Source: CAZPUS01 sp964589825 (GTDB lineage Bacteria > Fibrobacterota > Chitinivibrionia > Chitinivibrionales > WJKA01). From it: a DNA stretch of 40,262 nucleotides. This document shows, piece after piece, positions 9,007 to 16,452 of this stretch. How positions within the stretch are numbered: the stretch's first letter is position 1; every line of letters begins with the position of its first letter. A program made the position numbers and the translations under genes. The notes under the pieces are model-generated. The model worked only from the letters and a program-made list of their open reading frames with translations, made no database searches and was not told where the DNA came from. The DNA lies in assembly GCA_964589825.1 (NCBI GenBank), contig CAZPUS010000027.1:1-40262 (forward strand), written 5' to 3'.

Positions 9007-10287
9007 TCAGCGAATGAAGGCATCCTGCCCTGCGTATACCGCAGAATCGTTGAGTTCCTCTTCGATGCGCAGCAGCTGATTGTACTTTTCGACCCGCTCA
9101 CCGCGACACGGCGCACCGGTTTTGATATGACCGGTACCCATGGCAACACTGAAGTCCGCGATAAAGCTGTCTACCGTTTCACCACTTCGATGTGACATCT
9201 CGGCTCCCCATCCGGCCTTGAGGGCGGTATTGATGGTAAGAACGGTTTCGGTAAGACTTCCTATCTGGTTCACCTTGATCAGCACCGAATTTGCCGTATT
9301 CTCTTCAATTCCTTTACGTACGCGTTCCACATTTGTCACGAAGAAATCGTCTCCTACGAGCTCCACCCGGTCGCCGATTTCACTGGTGAGATGTTTCCAT
9401 CCTTCCCAGTCATCTTCCGCAAGCCCATCCTCGATCGAACGAATCGGGTACTTTTTTGACCATTCGGCATACATTGCGGTCATCTCTTCAGCTGTCACTT
9501 TTTTGCCTTCACTGCGAAGATTGTAGACCCCGTCTTCATAGAGTTCACTCGATGCCGGATCGAGCGCAATTGCGATATCATCACCCGGTTTATACCCGGC
9601 TTTATCTATCGCTTCCATGATCACATCAAGAGCATCCTGATTGGTTCCGAGTTTGGGAGCGAATCCGCCTTCATCACCCACATTTGTCGAAAAACCTTTA
9701 TCCTTGAGCACCGATTTGAGTGTGTGGTAGATTTCACTACCCCAGCGCAGCGCCTCCCGCATATCCGATGCGCCCACAGGTGCAATCATGAATTCCTGCA
9801 GATCGGTTCCCTGCCAGTTTGCATGCGCACCACCGTTAAGAATATTGAACATGGGTACCGGCATAATATACGCCCCCACACCACCGAGATACCGGTAAAG
9901 AGGAAGTTCGACCGCATCGGCTGCGGCACGGGCAACCGCAAGGCTGACCCCAAGTATTGCATTGGCACCAAGTTTACCCTTGTTCGGTGTCCCGTCCAGT
10001 TCCAACATTTTCTCGTCGATCGCTTTCTGGTTAAGGGCATCCATACCAGTGATACCTTCCAGAATCGTCTTATTTACACTGTTGACCGCTTTACTCACCC
10101 CTTTGCCTTTGTAGCGTTTTTTGTCGCCATCGCGAAGTTCGACCGCTTCGTGAACACCGGTCGATGCACCCGAAGGTACTGCCGCGCGTCCCGCCGCGCC
10201 GCTTTCAAGAATTACGTCCACCTCGACCGTCGGGTTGCCACGTGAATCGAGAATTTCTCTGCCATATACGCCAGCGATACAAGTCAT
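9007..10287 (-). CDS. eno: enolase (phosphopyruvate hydratase)
   Basis: A 426-residue protein, full length for bacterial enolase, that interconverts 2-phosphoglycerate and phosphoenolpyruvate in glycolysis. Diagnostic segments include the N-terminus GREILDSRGNPTVEVDV, the PSGASTGVHEAVELRDGD loop that closes over the active site, ALDPASSELYEDG and GDDFFVTN with metal-ligand acids, and the signature LIKVNQIGSLTET followed by MSHRSGETVDSFIAD. The start is fixed by a strong AAAGGAGG five bases before ATG. It stands alone, with a terminator at its 3' end and a 472-bp leader region upstream. Confidence 0.99.
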   Translation of the reverse strand: MTCIAGVYGREILDSRGNPTVEVDVILESGAAGRAAVPSGASTGVHEAVELRDGDKKRYKGKGVSKAVNSVNKTILEGITGMDALNQKAIDEKMLELDGTPNKGKLGANAILGVSLAVARAAADAVELPLYRYLGGVGAYIMPVPMFNILNGGAHANWQGTDLQEFMIAPVGASDMREALRWGSEIYHTLKSVLKDKGFSTNVGDEGGFAPKLGTNQDALDVIMEAIDKAGYKPGDDIAIALDPASSELYEDGVYNLRSEGKKVTAEEMTAMYAEWSKKYPIRSIEDGLAEDDWEGWKHLTSEIGDRVELVGDDFFVTNVERVRKGIEENTANSVLIKVNQIGSLTETVLTINTALKAGWGAEMSHRSGETVDSFIADFSVAMGTGHIKTGAPCRGERVEKYNQLLRIEEELNDSAVYAGQDAFIR

Positions 10288-10759
10288 CGTTCCTCCTTTG
10301 AAAATGTAAATAATGCTTTAATGCCGAACCGGCACTATCTGTTGTTTCCTTTAACAGGCAGTATACAAGAAGACAGTATTTTCTCACTCCCTGTATACAG
10401 CGATGCAAAACCGTATACCTTCCGAATTCATGCTGAAAAAATTCAGCCCCTAAAAATACAATATACCACGTCCCCTTTTTTCCGAAAAAAGGCGCTGCGG
10501 GATTATGTGTATCTGCACACAACGAATGTATTCTGGTGAGTTACGCGTCGTACACGGCGATGGCTCAATGCCGGCCCGATATGCCACATAGGAGGAAAGC
10601 CCTTGCATGCCGGCTGGATGTTCCGGGCTACCTCATCAGGTATAAGATCTCCCAGGCCCCGGCAGACCGCACCGGATCTGCATAGCAATCCCGTACTATC
10701 GAACAGTAAAAATACACAGCCGGGGTGCAGCACTCTGGCTGCTGAATGAGATGTACCAA
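10288..10759. other. intergenic between eno and the CorC-like gene
   Basis: No gene recognised. The eno-proximal part holds a TGCCG-AAC-CGGCA inverted repeat (10322-10334), three GTATAC palindromes (10361, 10393, 10413) and a GCTGAA-AAAA-TTCAGC hairpin (10432-10447). Any of these could belong to the eno promoter/leader. GTATAC is frequent elsewhere in the window, so it carries little weight. Confidence 0.4.
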
Positions 10760-12037
10760 CTACTCACCCGTTGATTCGATGATCTCGATCTCTACTTTTT
10801 CGATACGCTGATTATCCATTTTAAGCACTTTGATGATAACCCCGTCATGCGTAATCTGTGTCTGCTCTTTCGGGATATCCTCGTATTCGTGGTAGACAAG
10901 ACCGCCTATCGTATTATACTCCGCATCTTCGGACGCAAGCTGCACCCCGAGCTTCTCTTCTACTTCCTCCAGCTCCAGATGCGCATTGACCTGATACCGG
11001 TTCGGTGCAATTCTTATGACCGGAATCTCCTCAACGTCATATTCATCGTGAATTTCTCCCACGATTTCTTCCAGGATGTCCTCGATCGTGACAATACCTG
11101 CCGTACCGCCATATTCGTCCACTACAATCGCGATGTGCACATGTTTGTTGCGAAATTCCCGTAAAAGATCGTCGATCTTTTTGCTCACGGGCACAAAAAG
11201 CGCCGGTTTCATAAGCGAGGAAAGATCCCATTGTTCAGGAGAATTCTCTGCAGCCCAGCCTATAATATCCTTTGCATAAAGTACGCCGGTAACGATATCT
11301 ATGCTTTCGGTATACACCGGTATCCGGGAATGACCGCATTCCCGAATGGTTCTGAGTACCGTCTGATAATCGGAATGAATATTCAACCCCTTGACATTCA
11401 CACGGGGAACCATTATCTGTTCGACATTCTTGTCACCAAGGTCAAAAATGTTATGAATCATCTCCTTTTCTTCTTCGTCGAGCGCTTCTTCAGGATTCTG
11501 CGTCTCTCCCATTTTTTGTTTTTCCTCTTCGCTCAAAAACGCATACTTTTCATTGAATCCGACTAACCGAAGCAACAGCTGCTTTATTCCGTTCAAAAGC
11601 ACCGCGAACGGATAGAGAGGATAACTTATAATCGTGTAGACCATCATACATACGGGAATCAACGCTTTGGAAAATCCCCGTGCTATGGCCCTTGGAATAA
11701 AATGTGAGAATACGGTCAGTACAAGAATGGCGGATACTAAACTGATCCACCCTTTCTGTACCGTTGCAAGATGAGGAAACCACACAGCCATTGACTTATA
11801 TGCAAGAATAGCGAAAGCGACATTGCTGCAAGTCTTTCCAAAGGAGACGGTCGCTACAAAAACATCGTTTTCCTTCAAAATATCTTCGATTCGTCCGATA
11901 TAAAAACGTAGTTTTTCTTCTCCCTGAGAAAGGTGCAACTCCTGGGAAAAATAAAAAACAATCTTTACAATTGAGAAAAATGCCGATGCTAAAAACAACG
12001 ATATCAATCCAATACCGTACAATAACGGAACTTCCAA
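10760..12037 (-). CDS. CNNM/CorC-HlyC family transporter with paired CBS domains
   Basis: A 425-residue protein. Residues 1-~175 form a DUF21/CNNM membrane domain with four hydrophobic segments, residues ~195-320 carry two CBS domains (MVPRVNVKGLN; HIAIVVDEYGGTAGIVTIEDILEEIVGEI), and the C-terminal ~80 residues form the CorC_HlyC transporter-associated domain. The family is linked to Mg2+/Co2+ efflux and to haemolysin-like annotations. The start codon is TTG at 12035-12037, preceded by AAGGAG six bases away. It follows YbeY in the same orientation, as in ybeZ-ybeY-ybeX clusters, but no PhoH/YbeZ gene is present here. Confidence 0.93.
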   Translation of the reverse strand: MEVPLLYGIGLISLFLASAFFSIVKIVFYFSQELHLSQGEEKLRFYIGRIEDILKENDVFVATVSFGKTCSNVAFAILAYKSMAVWFPHLATVQKGWISLVSAILVLTVFSHFIPRAIARGFSKALIPVCMMVYTIISYPLYPFAVLLNGIKQLLLRLVGFNEKYAFLSEEEKQKMGETQNPEEALDEEEKEMIHNIFDLGDKNVEQIMVPRVNVKGLNIHSDYQTVLRTIRECGHSRIPVYTESIDIVTGVLYAKDIIGWAAENSPEQWDLSSLMKPALFVPVSKKIDDLLREFRNKHVHIAIVVDEYGGTAGIVTIEDILEEIVGEIHDEYDVEEIPVIRIAPNRYQVNAHLELEEVEEKLGVQLASEDAEYNTIGGLVYHEYEDIPKEQTQITHDGVIIKVLKMDNQRIEKVEIEIIESTGE

Positions 12038-12040
12038 ACG

Positions 12041-12250
12041 TTACTCCTTATGCTGTGTGAAACATACGCGGTAATGAAATAAATGGTCCCTGCCGCTGAA
12101 TACGCGAGTATAAAATCCCTGAAGAGTCCGATCGATATGCCCTGCGGGCCTGTCGTCGTAAAATCGATAACCCGATCCGGATAATATATGCAAATGTGAA
12201 GCCCGTTGCGAGGGTTCGTCTTCTTCTGTATCTACACGGATTCTTTTCAC
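12041..12250 (-). CDS. possible small protein (69 aa) upstream of the CorC-like gene
   Basis: A GTG-initiated frame whose TAA stop lies inside the AAGGAG-TAA region that is also the ribosome binding site of the CorC-like gene, with 3 bp between the genes. AGAGGTGA lies ~13 bases before GTG, rather far. The sequence (GSGYRFYDDRPAGHIDRTL, ending FTQHKE) has no family I recognise. The tight arrangement suggests a leader peptide or a small operon gene with translational coupling, but a chance frame is equally possible. Confidence 0.3.
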   Translation of the reverse strand: MKRIRVDTEEDEPSQRASHLHILSGSGYRFYDDRPAGHIDRTLQGFYTRVFSGRDHLFHYRVCFTQHKE

Positions 12251-12418
12251 GCTACTGCAGTCACCTCTTCTTTATATGACGATAACATAAAAATCCCTTT
12301 AATAAATATACATAATGTCATGCGGGATACACCAACTTCACCTGCAGGGGGGATGGGAAGGAAATGATCAAATCCTGCATTATTCATCCACTGTTCTGTA
12401 GGATAAAGAATATATCAT

Positions 12419-12832
12419 TTATACTGAGGATAAATACTCCTGCTCCTTTTTTTCCATACACAGTCTGGTACTTTCACCTGTATGTGTGTAGCCCAGTAAA
12501 TGGAAAAAGCCATGTATTACCATACGACAGAGCTCTTCGATATACCCGCATCCATATTCATGAGCCTGCATATCGACCCGCTGCAGCGAAATATAGAGCT
12601 CACCAAGGAATTTGTCCTCTCCAAATGGAAACGAGAGCACATCAGTGGGCCGGTCGATGTTGCGATACTCTGCGTTGAGCCGCTGCAGATGTGCATCATC
12701 ACTGCAGATGATATTGCAGCCTCTTGTCTGTGGAATCGATTCTCCCTCATATATATGGGTCACCACCCGCATCAGCGTCTCCTTTGGACACGGCATGCCG
12801 GTATATTCATGAAATATCTCTACATTCTGCAT
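12419..12832 (-). CDS. ybeY: endoribonuclease YbeY (rRNA maturation factor)
   Basis: A 137-residue protein with the YbeY zinc signature H107-x3-H111-x5-H117 in VIHGFFHLLGYTH and the upstream RPTDVLSFPF motif (61-70). YbeY is a single-strand-specific metal-dependent RNase involved in 16S rRNA 3'-end maturation and ribosome quality control. The length is slightly short but within the family range. It is followed on the same strand by a CorC/YbeX-type gene after 168 bp plus the possible small frame, matching the common ybeY-ybeX order. Confidence 0.95.
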   Translation of the reverse strand: MQNVEIFHEYTGMPCPKETLMRVVTHIYEGESIPQTRGCNIICSDDAHLQRLNAEYRNIDRPTDVLSFPFGEDKFLGELYISLQRVDMQAHEYGCGYIEELCRMVIHGFFHLLGYTHTGESTRLCMEKKEQEYLSSV

Positions 12833-12896
12833 AGCACTGACTCCGGTTATGCGCGGTCTGATACGCGAATGAGCTGCATATAATTCATTACCAAAA

Positions 12897-12920
12897 CCTA
12901 AACTGACAGAATGTTTTGAC
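12897..12920 (+). repeat. isolated left end of the dispersed repeat
   Basis: CCTAAACTGACAGAATGTTTTGAC resembles the left terminus of the family (CCTGAATTGAGCGGTTGTTTTGAT). It abuts copy C, as if one element had inserted beside the remains of another. Confidence 0.4.
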
Positions 12921-12921
12921 G

Positions 12922-13081
12922 CCTAAATTGAGCGGTTCTTTTAAAAAAAGATGCGGTGAGGCGTACTGTTTTTGCGTTTTCGGAAATGAAGGAGCAGCCT
13001 TGTTGGTTCCCGTATGTTTTTGGCAGACCCGAAAACTGTGCGCATAGCAGCTTCCTTCGCAATCAAAATCACTCTGTGCAG
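12922..13081 (+). repeat. dispersed ~161-bp MITE-like repeat, copy C
   Basis: It starts CCTAAATTGAGCGGTTCTTTT, contains GATGCGGTGAG and the core CTTGTTGGTT, and ends AATCACTCTGTGCAG. The right half is diverged (TAGCAGCTTCCTTCGCAATC in place of TTGCAGCAGATTTCGC). The length agrees with copies A, B and E. No clear target duplication. Confidence 0.75.
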
Positions 13082-13349
13082 ATAAAAAATAGTTTGGTGT
13101 CGTCCTACTCTTGCCATATCCCGGCGAACACTTTTGGAAACAGCATCCGCCTGTACTACTTCCGGTACTATCGGTTTTGCTTTTACGCAGCGGTTATCCA
13201 TCCCGGACAAGCGGCAAAAAATGCCGGGATTCAAATAACATACTATATATATAGACCAATTCCGGAAAAAATAATGCAAAACTATAGAAAATGACAATAT
13301 ACACAACATATAAATCGTAATTAATTGGAACCCACCTTTACCTTGCCCG

Positions 13350-13397
13350 GGGTGGTAGCTGCAACCTGAGCCACGCGGCTGCCACCCTCTTTTTTTT
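13350..13397 (+). terminator. orphan intrinsic terminator on the plus strand
   Basis: GGGTGGTAGC (13350-13359) pairs with GCTGCCACCC (13378-13387) with one G-U pair, followed by TCT and seven T's. No plus-strand gene lies between here and 8866, so it implies an unannotated plus-strand transcript or a decayed element. Confidence 0.65.
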
Positions 13398-13499
13398 GGC
13401 TTGTATATACCCTGTGCTACCTCCACATTTTCTCTTTATCCATGGATGCCCCTCCGAATTCCGGCTACCCGTATGCCCGTAATTGATGCCCGGGGTGGT

Positions 13500-13531
13500 G
13501 GGTGACGGATCAGACCCGGTTTCCGTCACCC
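13500..13531. repeat. 10-bp perfect hairpin
   Basis: GGGTGACGGA (13500-13509) and TCCGTCACCC (13522-13531) flank a 12-nt loop. There is no T-tract, so a structural or operator role is as likely as termination. Confidence 0.55.
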
Positions 13532-13566
13532 CCAAGCCTTCGGTATATAATATACTACGCAGAATA

Positions 13567-13603
13567 GGTTCAAAACCGGGCAAAGTTTGCCCGCTTTTGA
13601 ACC
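13567..13603. repeat. 37-nt near-perfect palindrome
   Basis: Eighteen-base arms (GGTTCAAAACCGGGCAAA against GGTTCAAAAGCGGGCAAA on the other strand) differ at one position and surround a single central G. It is followed on the plus strand by ATTTTTCACTTTTTG, so it may act as a plus-strand terminator, but its length and symmetry exceed a usual terminator. Confidence 0.6.
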
Positions 13604-13651
13604 ATTTTTCACTTTTTGCACCCTTTCTAAAGTGTCGGGCAGATATTTTAC

Positions 13652-13785
13652 CCTGAATTGAGCACTTTTATTCACGCAATCTGCTGCAATCCGCACTAAT
13701 ATCGTGTTCTGATAATATGCTATATCCCCTGCCGGTACATCCTGTACCCTCACGGGTTACGGATTGCAGCAGCTACCACGAATGA
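13652..13785 (-). repeat. composite inverted copy D of the dispersed repeat
   Basis: The plus strand starts CCTGAATTGAGC and continues as the reverse complement of the family's right end (CTGCTGCAATCCGCACTAATAT). About 80 bp on, the right-end sequence recurs in forward orientation (CGGATTGCAGCAG, 13760-13772), giving a perfect 13-bp inverted repeat with 13681-13693. It looks like two right ends joined back to back. Confidence 0.6.
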
Positions 13786-13885
13786 ACATATGCAGGGCGT
13801 ATTCTCGTCGCCCCGCAGGTCAAATCTGCGTTATTGTTCCATACCCTCAGCCTGTTCCTCCCCTCATTTTTTGCCGTCGGGCAAG

Positions 13886-14602
13886 CTACCCGAATAACCC
13901 GTATTTTACAATGCAATACAATGCCCTGAGTCCATCCTTATACGGTCGTATCTTTTTTCCTTCGTTGAAATCCCTGCCATGATACGAAATGCCCACCTCG
14001 TAAACCCGGGCATGTTGCCTGGCGATTTTCTGCGTTACTTCGGGTTCGAATCCGAATCGGTTCTCCTTAAGGGTTATGCGCGTAAGCATATCGGTACGAA
14101 AGACTTTGTAGCAGGTCTCCATATCAGAGAGATTGTAGTTTGAAAACCAGTTAGAAACCATGGTGAGAAACCGATTCGCCAGAAAATGGCGGTAAAGATG
14201 CACCCGTCTGCATGAGCCGGTAACCAATCGGGAACCGTAAACAACATCCGCCTTTCCCTGCAGTATGGGTTGAATGAGGATGGTATACTCCCCGGGGTCG
14301 TACTCGAGATCCGCATCCTGAATCAAAACGATATCCCCCTGCGCAGCAACAAGCCCCGTACGAATCGACGCTCCCTTACCTCTGTTTTTTCCGTGCCCCC
14401 GCAGTACCAGATCCGGATGTTTTTCTTTTTCAATATCGGGTATACCACCGTCGGTTGAGCCGTCGTCAATCACAATCACCTCACGCCTTACGCCGGCAGG
14501 CAATGGCGCGTTAAAGACCCGTTCAAGGACGTCTCCGATGGTAGCCGATTCATTATACAGCGGAATAAGTATCGAAAGCAGCGTGGTGTCTCCGGCCTTC
14601 AT
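13886..14602 (-). CDS. family 2 glycosyltransferase, polyprenyl-phosphate mannosyl/glucosyltransferase type
   Basis: A GT-A enzyme (about 238 residues) of the dolichol-phosphate-mannose synthase-like group, which transfers a sugar from a nucleotide donor to a polyprenyl phosphate at the inner membrane. Visible motifs: LSILIPLYNES at the N-terminus, VIVIDDGSTDGG, the DxD-type metal motif in IQDADLEYDP, and NLSDMETCYKVFR. There are no C-terminal membrane segments. The frame extends upstream to an ATG at 14665, but those extra codons lie largely in repeat copy E (14633-14793), so I prefer ATG at 14602, just before the conserved domain and after GGGGAAGAAAG. The divergent neighbours are GT-C-like membrane proteins that could use its lipid-linked product. 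Confidence 0.88.
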   Translation of the reverse strand: MKAGDTTLLSILIPLYNESATIGDVLERVFNAPLPAGVRREVIVIDDGSTDGGIPDIEKEKHPDLVLRGHGKNRGKGASIRTGLVAAQGDIVLIQDADLEYDPGEYTILIQPILQGKADVVYGSRLVTGSCRRVHLYRHFLANRFLTMVSNWFSNYNLSDMETCYKVFRTDMLTRITLKENRFGFEPEVTQKIARQHARVYEVGISYHGRDFNEGKKIRPYKDGLRALYCIVKYGLFG

Positions 14603-14632
14603 ATTCTTTCTTCCCCATGAGAAACGTTTCGA

Positions 14633-14793
14633 GCTGAACTGATCAATTGCTTTGCTGAAAGCCATAGTGAGCCCTGCTATTATTGCAACCCCTTAAATGT
14701 CGGATAAGCAGTGCTGGTTGGCTCACCTTCTTCGTAAACGCAAATGCAGTGCGGATGGCAGCAGGTTTCGTGTATAAAATCGCGCAGATCAGG
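14633..14793 (+). repeat. dispersed ~161-bp MITE-like repeat, copy E
   Basis: The left part (CTGAACTGATCAATTGCTTTGCTGAAAGCCATAGTGAG at 14634) and the right part (GTGCGGATGGCAGCAGGTTTCGTGTATAAAATCGCGCAGATCAGG, ending 14793) both match the family, with GTGCTGGTTGGC as core. The flanks TTCGA and TTCAA are a possible 5-bp duplication. The copy lies between the divergent GT2 and GT-C genes and overlaps the upstream frame extension of the GT2 gene. Confidence 0.75.
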
Positions 14794-14930
14794 TTCAAAA
14801 TAGTATGTTTCATACTATGGTTATGGGTGGGCAGGTCGTCTGCCGTTTCCGATACCGGCAATTTGTCTGGTTTGAGTATAAACTGATACATAAATTCACC
14901 AGCCTTTTACCCATAAACCGGCCGCAGCAC

Positions 14931-16451
14931 ATGGCGTTATCATCGACTTCTAAAATACTACAATACAAACTGCCACTGTTTATTGCGGGCGTCTTGACAA
15001 TTGCCGCTTTCCCGCCGCTTCGTCATGCGTTTGTGTACAATTTTATTCCGCTTACTGCGTTATGCACACTTGTATTATGGGCATGTCACAGATTTTCGAC
15101 ACGAGCTGCCGTGACGGGGATACTTGTGCTTTCTGCAGTGCTTCACCTTATGCATATTATGATACACGGGGTGACCATTGGATTTGACAGTGGCGAATAT
15201 ATCGAGTACGCACGCGCATTCGCTGCAGGAGAGGGGTTCCCCGGTATGATCTATCGACCGCCCGGCTATCCATTTTTTGCGGGGAGCATTTTCTACATAT
15301 CCGGGAACTCCCTCACTGCACTGGTGTGTATCCAGCATTGCCTGGTTATTGCCACCACCGCACTGCTCTATTATCTTTGTCGTCTCTGGCAATTTGACCG
15401 CATTACGGCCGCGTGTGCCATGATGCTGTTTGCCTGCAGCTCACTGCCTATGCAGATGGCTGCACAGATTATGAGTGAAACACTCTTCATGTTCGGTATA
15501 TGCGTCACAGCGGTGTTGTGTTCCCATTTGCTGAAACGACCCGGCGCGGCAACTGCTTTGTGGGCAGGTCTCTGGGCAGGTGCGGTACAGCACATCCGAC
15601 AGCTTATACTGCCCTTTTACGGTATGGTACAAATTTTACATCTTGCGGTACACAAACAAAAGGCATTAAAAAACGTCATCATGGGTCTCTGTGTCTTTTT
15701 TCTCACCACCATTGCCTGGTCGTTTCGCAACAGCCGTCAATTCGACACATTTTCTCTCAGTGAACATCTCGGTGCGAACATATTTACAAAAGCGAGCGCA
15801 TACGGGCTTATCGATACCGGTGCACACTATTTCTCGCACCTCCGCATCCCTTACCGGCATGTGCTCAACGATCTGGATATTTCATACGAAGACACTGTAT
15901 CGGTGCCAGAAGAAAACTGGAATCTCATCGAGATCCCTCATGTTTTGTACGATACGCTGCGCGCACGAGAATACGGTTATGCCCGGATATCAGATATGCT
16001 GAGCACCGCATCCCTGCACGCATTCGCGGATCGCCCTTTACGCTACTGCAAAAGCGTTGCCGACGCGTTTCGCACACTGCTCTGGGAGCATCACGACCTC
16101 TACCCCGATGTTAACCACATAGTGCCGGGAATCTCTTCCCTGCTTCCACACCAGAGTATCAGACGTATACTTCGCGGAGCGGTATACACTGGCGGCTGGA
16201 TCTTTACCGCAGCTTTCTTGTTTGTATGCCTGTACCCCAAAAAACGGCGTACTCATTTTGCTCCTTTCGCCGTGATATGCGGCGCATACGGTATTACTTC
16301 CCTTGTCCAGGTGGGTTTTACAAGATACACCACACCGTGGGTTCCGTATCTGTCAATTTGCAGCGCAATGCTGTGCACTTACAGCGCGCGTTTGGTATCG
16401 GACGCATTGCGTCGTTTATATTCTGCCTGTTGCAGTCATACCCGTTCCTGA
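14931..16451 (+). CDS. multi-pass GT-C fold glycosyltransferase-like membrane protein
   Basis: About 506 residues with roughly ten hydrophobic segments. After the first membrane segments comes GFDSGEYIEYARAFAAGEGF followed by YRPPGYPFFAG. This is the arrangement of GT39/GT83-type (PMT/ArnT-like) enzymes, in which an acidic residue in the first periplasmic loop serves catalysis and a polyprenyl-phosphate sugar is the donor. The C-terminus ends in several short helices. The ATG at 14931 was chosen because upstream in-frame starts run into repeat copy E; no clear ribosome site is visible, so the start is uncertain. It is followed after 1 bp by a related membrane protein, and the divergent GT2 enzyme may supply its donor. 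Confidence 0.78.
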   Translation: MALSSTSKILQYKLPLFIAGVLTIAAFPPLRHAFVYNFIPLTALCTLVLWACHRFSTRAAVTGILVLSAVLHLMHIMIHGVTIGFDSGEYIEYARAFAAGEGFPGMIYRPPGYPFFAGSIFYISGNSLTALVCIQHCLVIATTALLYYLCRLWQFDRITAACAMMLFACSSLPMQMAAQIMSETLFMFGICVTAVLCSHLLKRPGAATALWAGLWAGAVQHIRQLILPFYGMVQILHLAVHKQKALKNVIMGLCVFFLTTIAWSFRNSRQFDTFSLSEHLGANIFTKASAYGLIDTGAHYFSHLRIPYRHVLNDLDISYEDTVSVPEENWNLIEIPHVLYDTLRAREYGYARISDMLSTASLHAFADRPLRYCKSVADAFRTLLWEHHDLYPDVNHIVPGISSLLPHQSIRRILRGAVYTGGWIFTAAFLFVCLYPKKRRTHFAPFAVICGAYGITSLVQVGFTRYTTPWVPYLSICSAMLCTYSARLVSDALRRLYSACCSHTRS

Positions 16452-16452
16452 T

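Larger units (their letters stand above)
12833..13885. other. 1-kb gene-free, repeat-rich region
   Basis: No credible coding sequence. It contains a partial repeat end (12897), a full repeat copy (12922-13081), an orphan plus-strand terminator (13350), two long hairpins (13500, 13567), a 13-bp direct repeat TGCCCGGGGTGGT (13344-13356 and 13487-13499) and a composite repeat copy (13652-13785). Open frames here are short and derive from the repeats. Confidence 0.6.

Noticed and set aside
10361..10418. Three GTATAC palindromes upstream of eno
   Set aside because: GTATAC is frequent throughout the window, so the cluster is weak evidence for an operator.
13338..13753. Minus-strand frames of 75-81 codons in the repeat-rich region
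   Set aside because: They run through hairpins and repeat ends and look like non-coding sequence.
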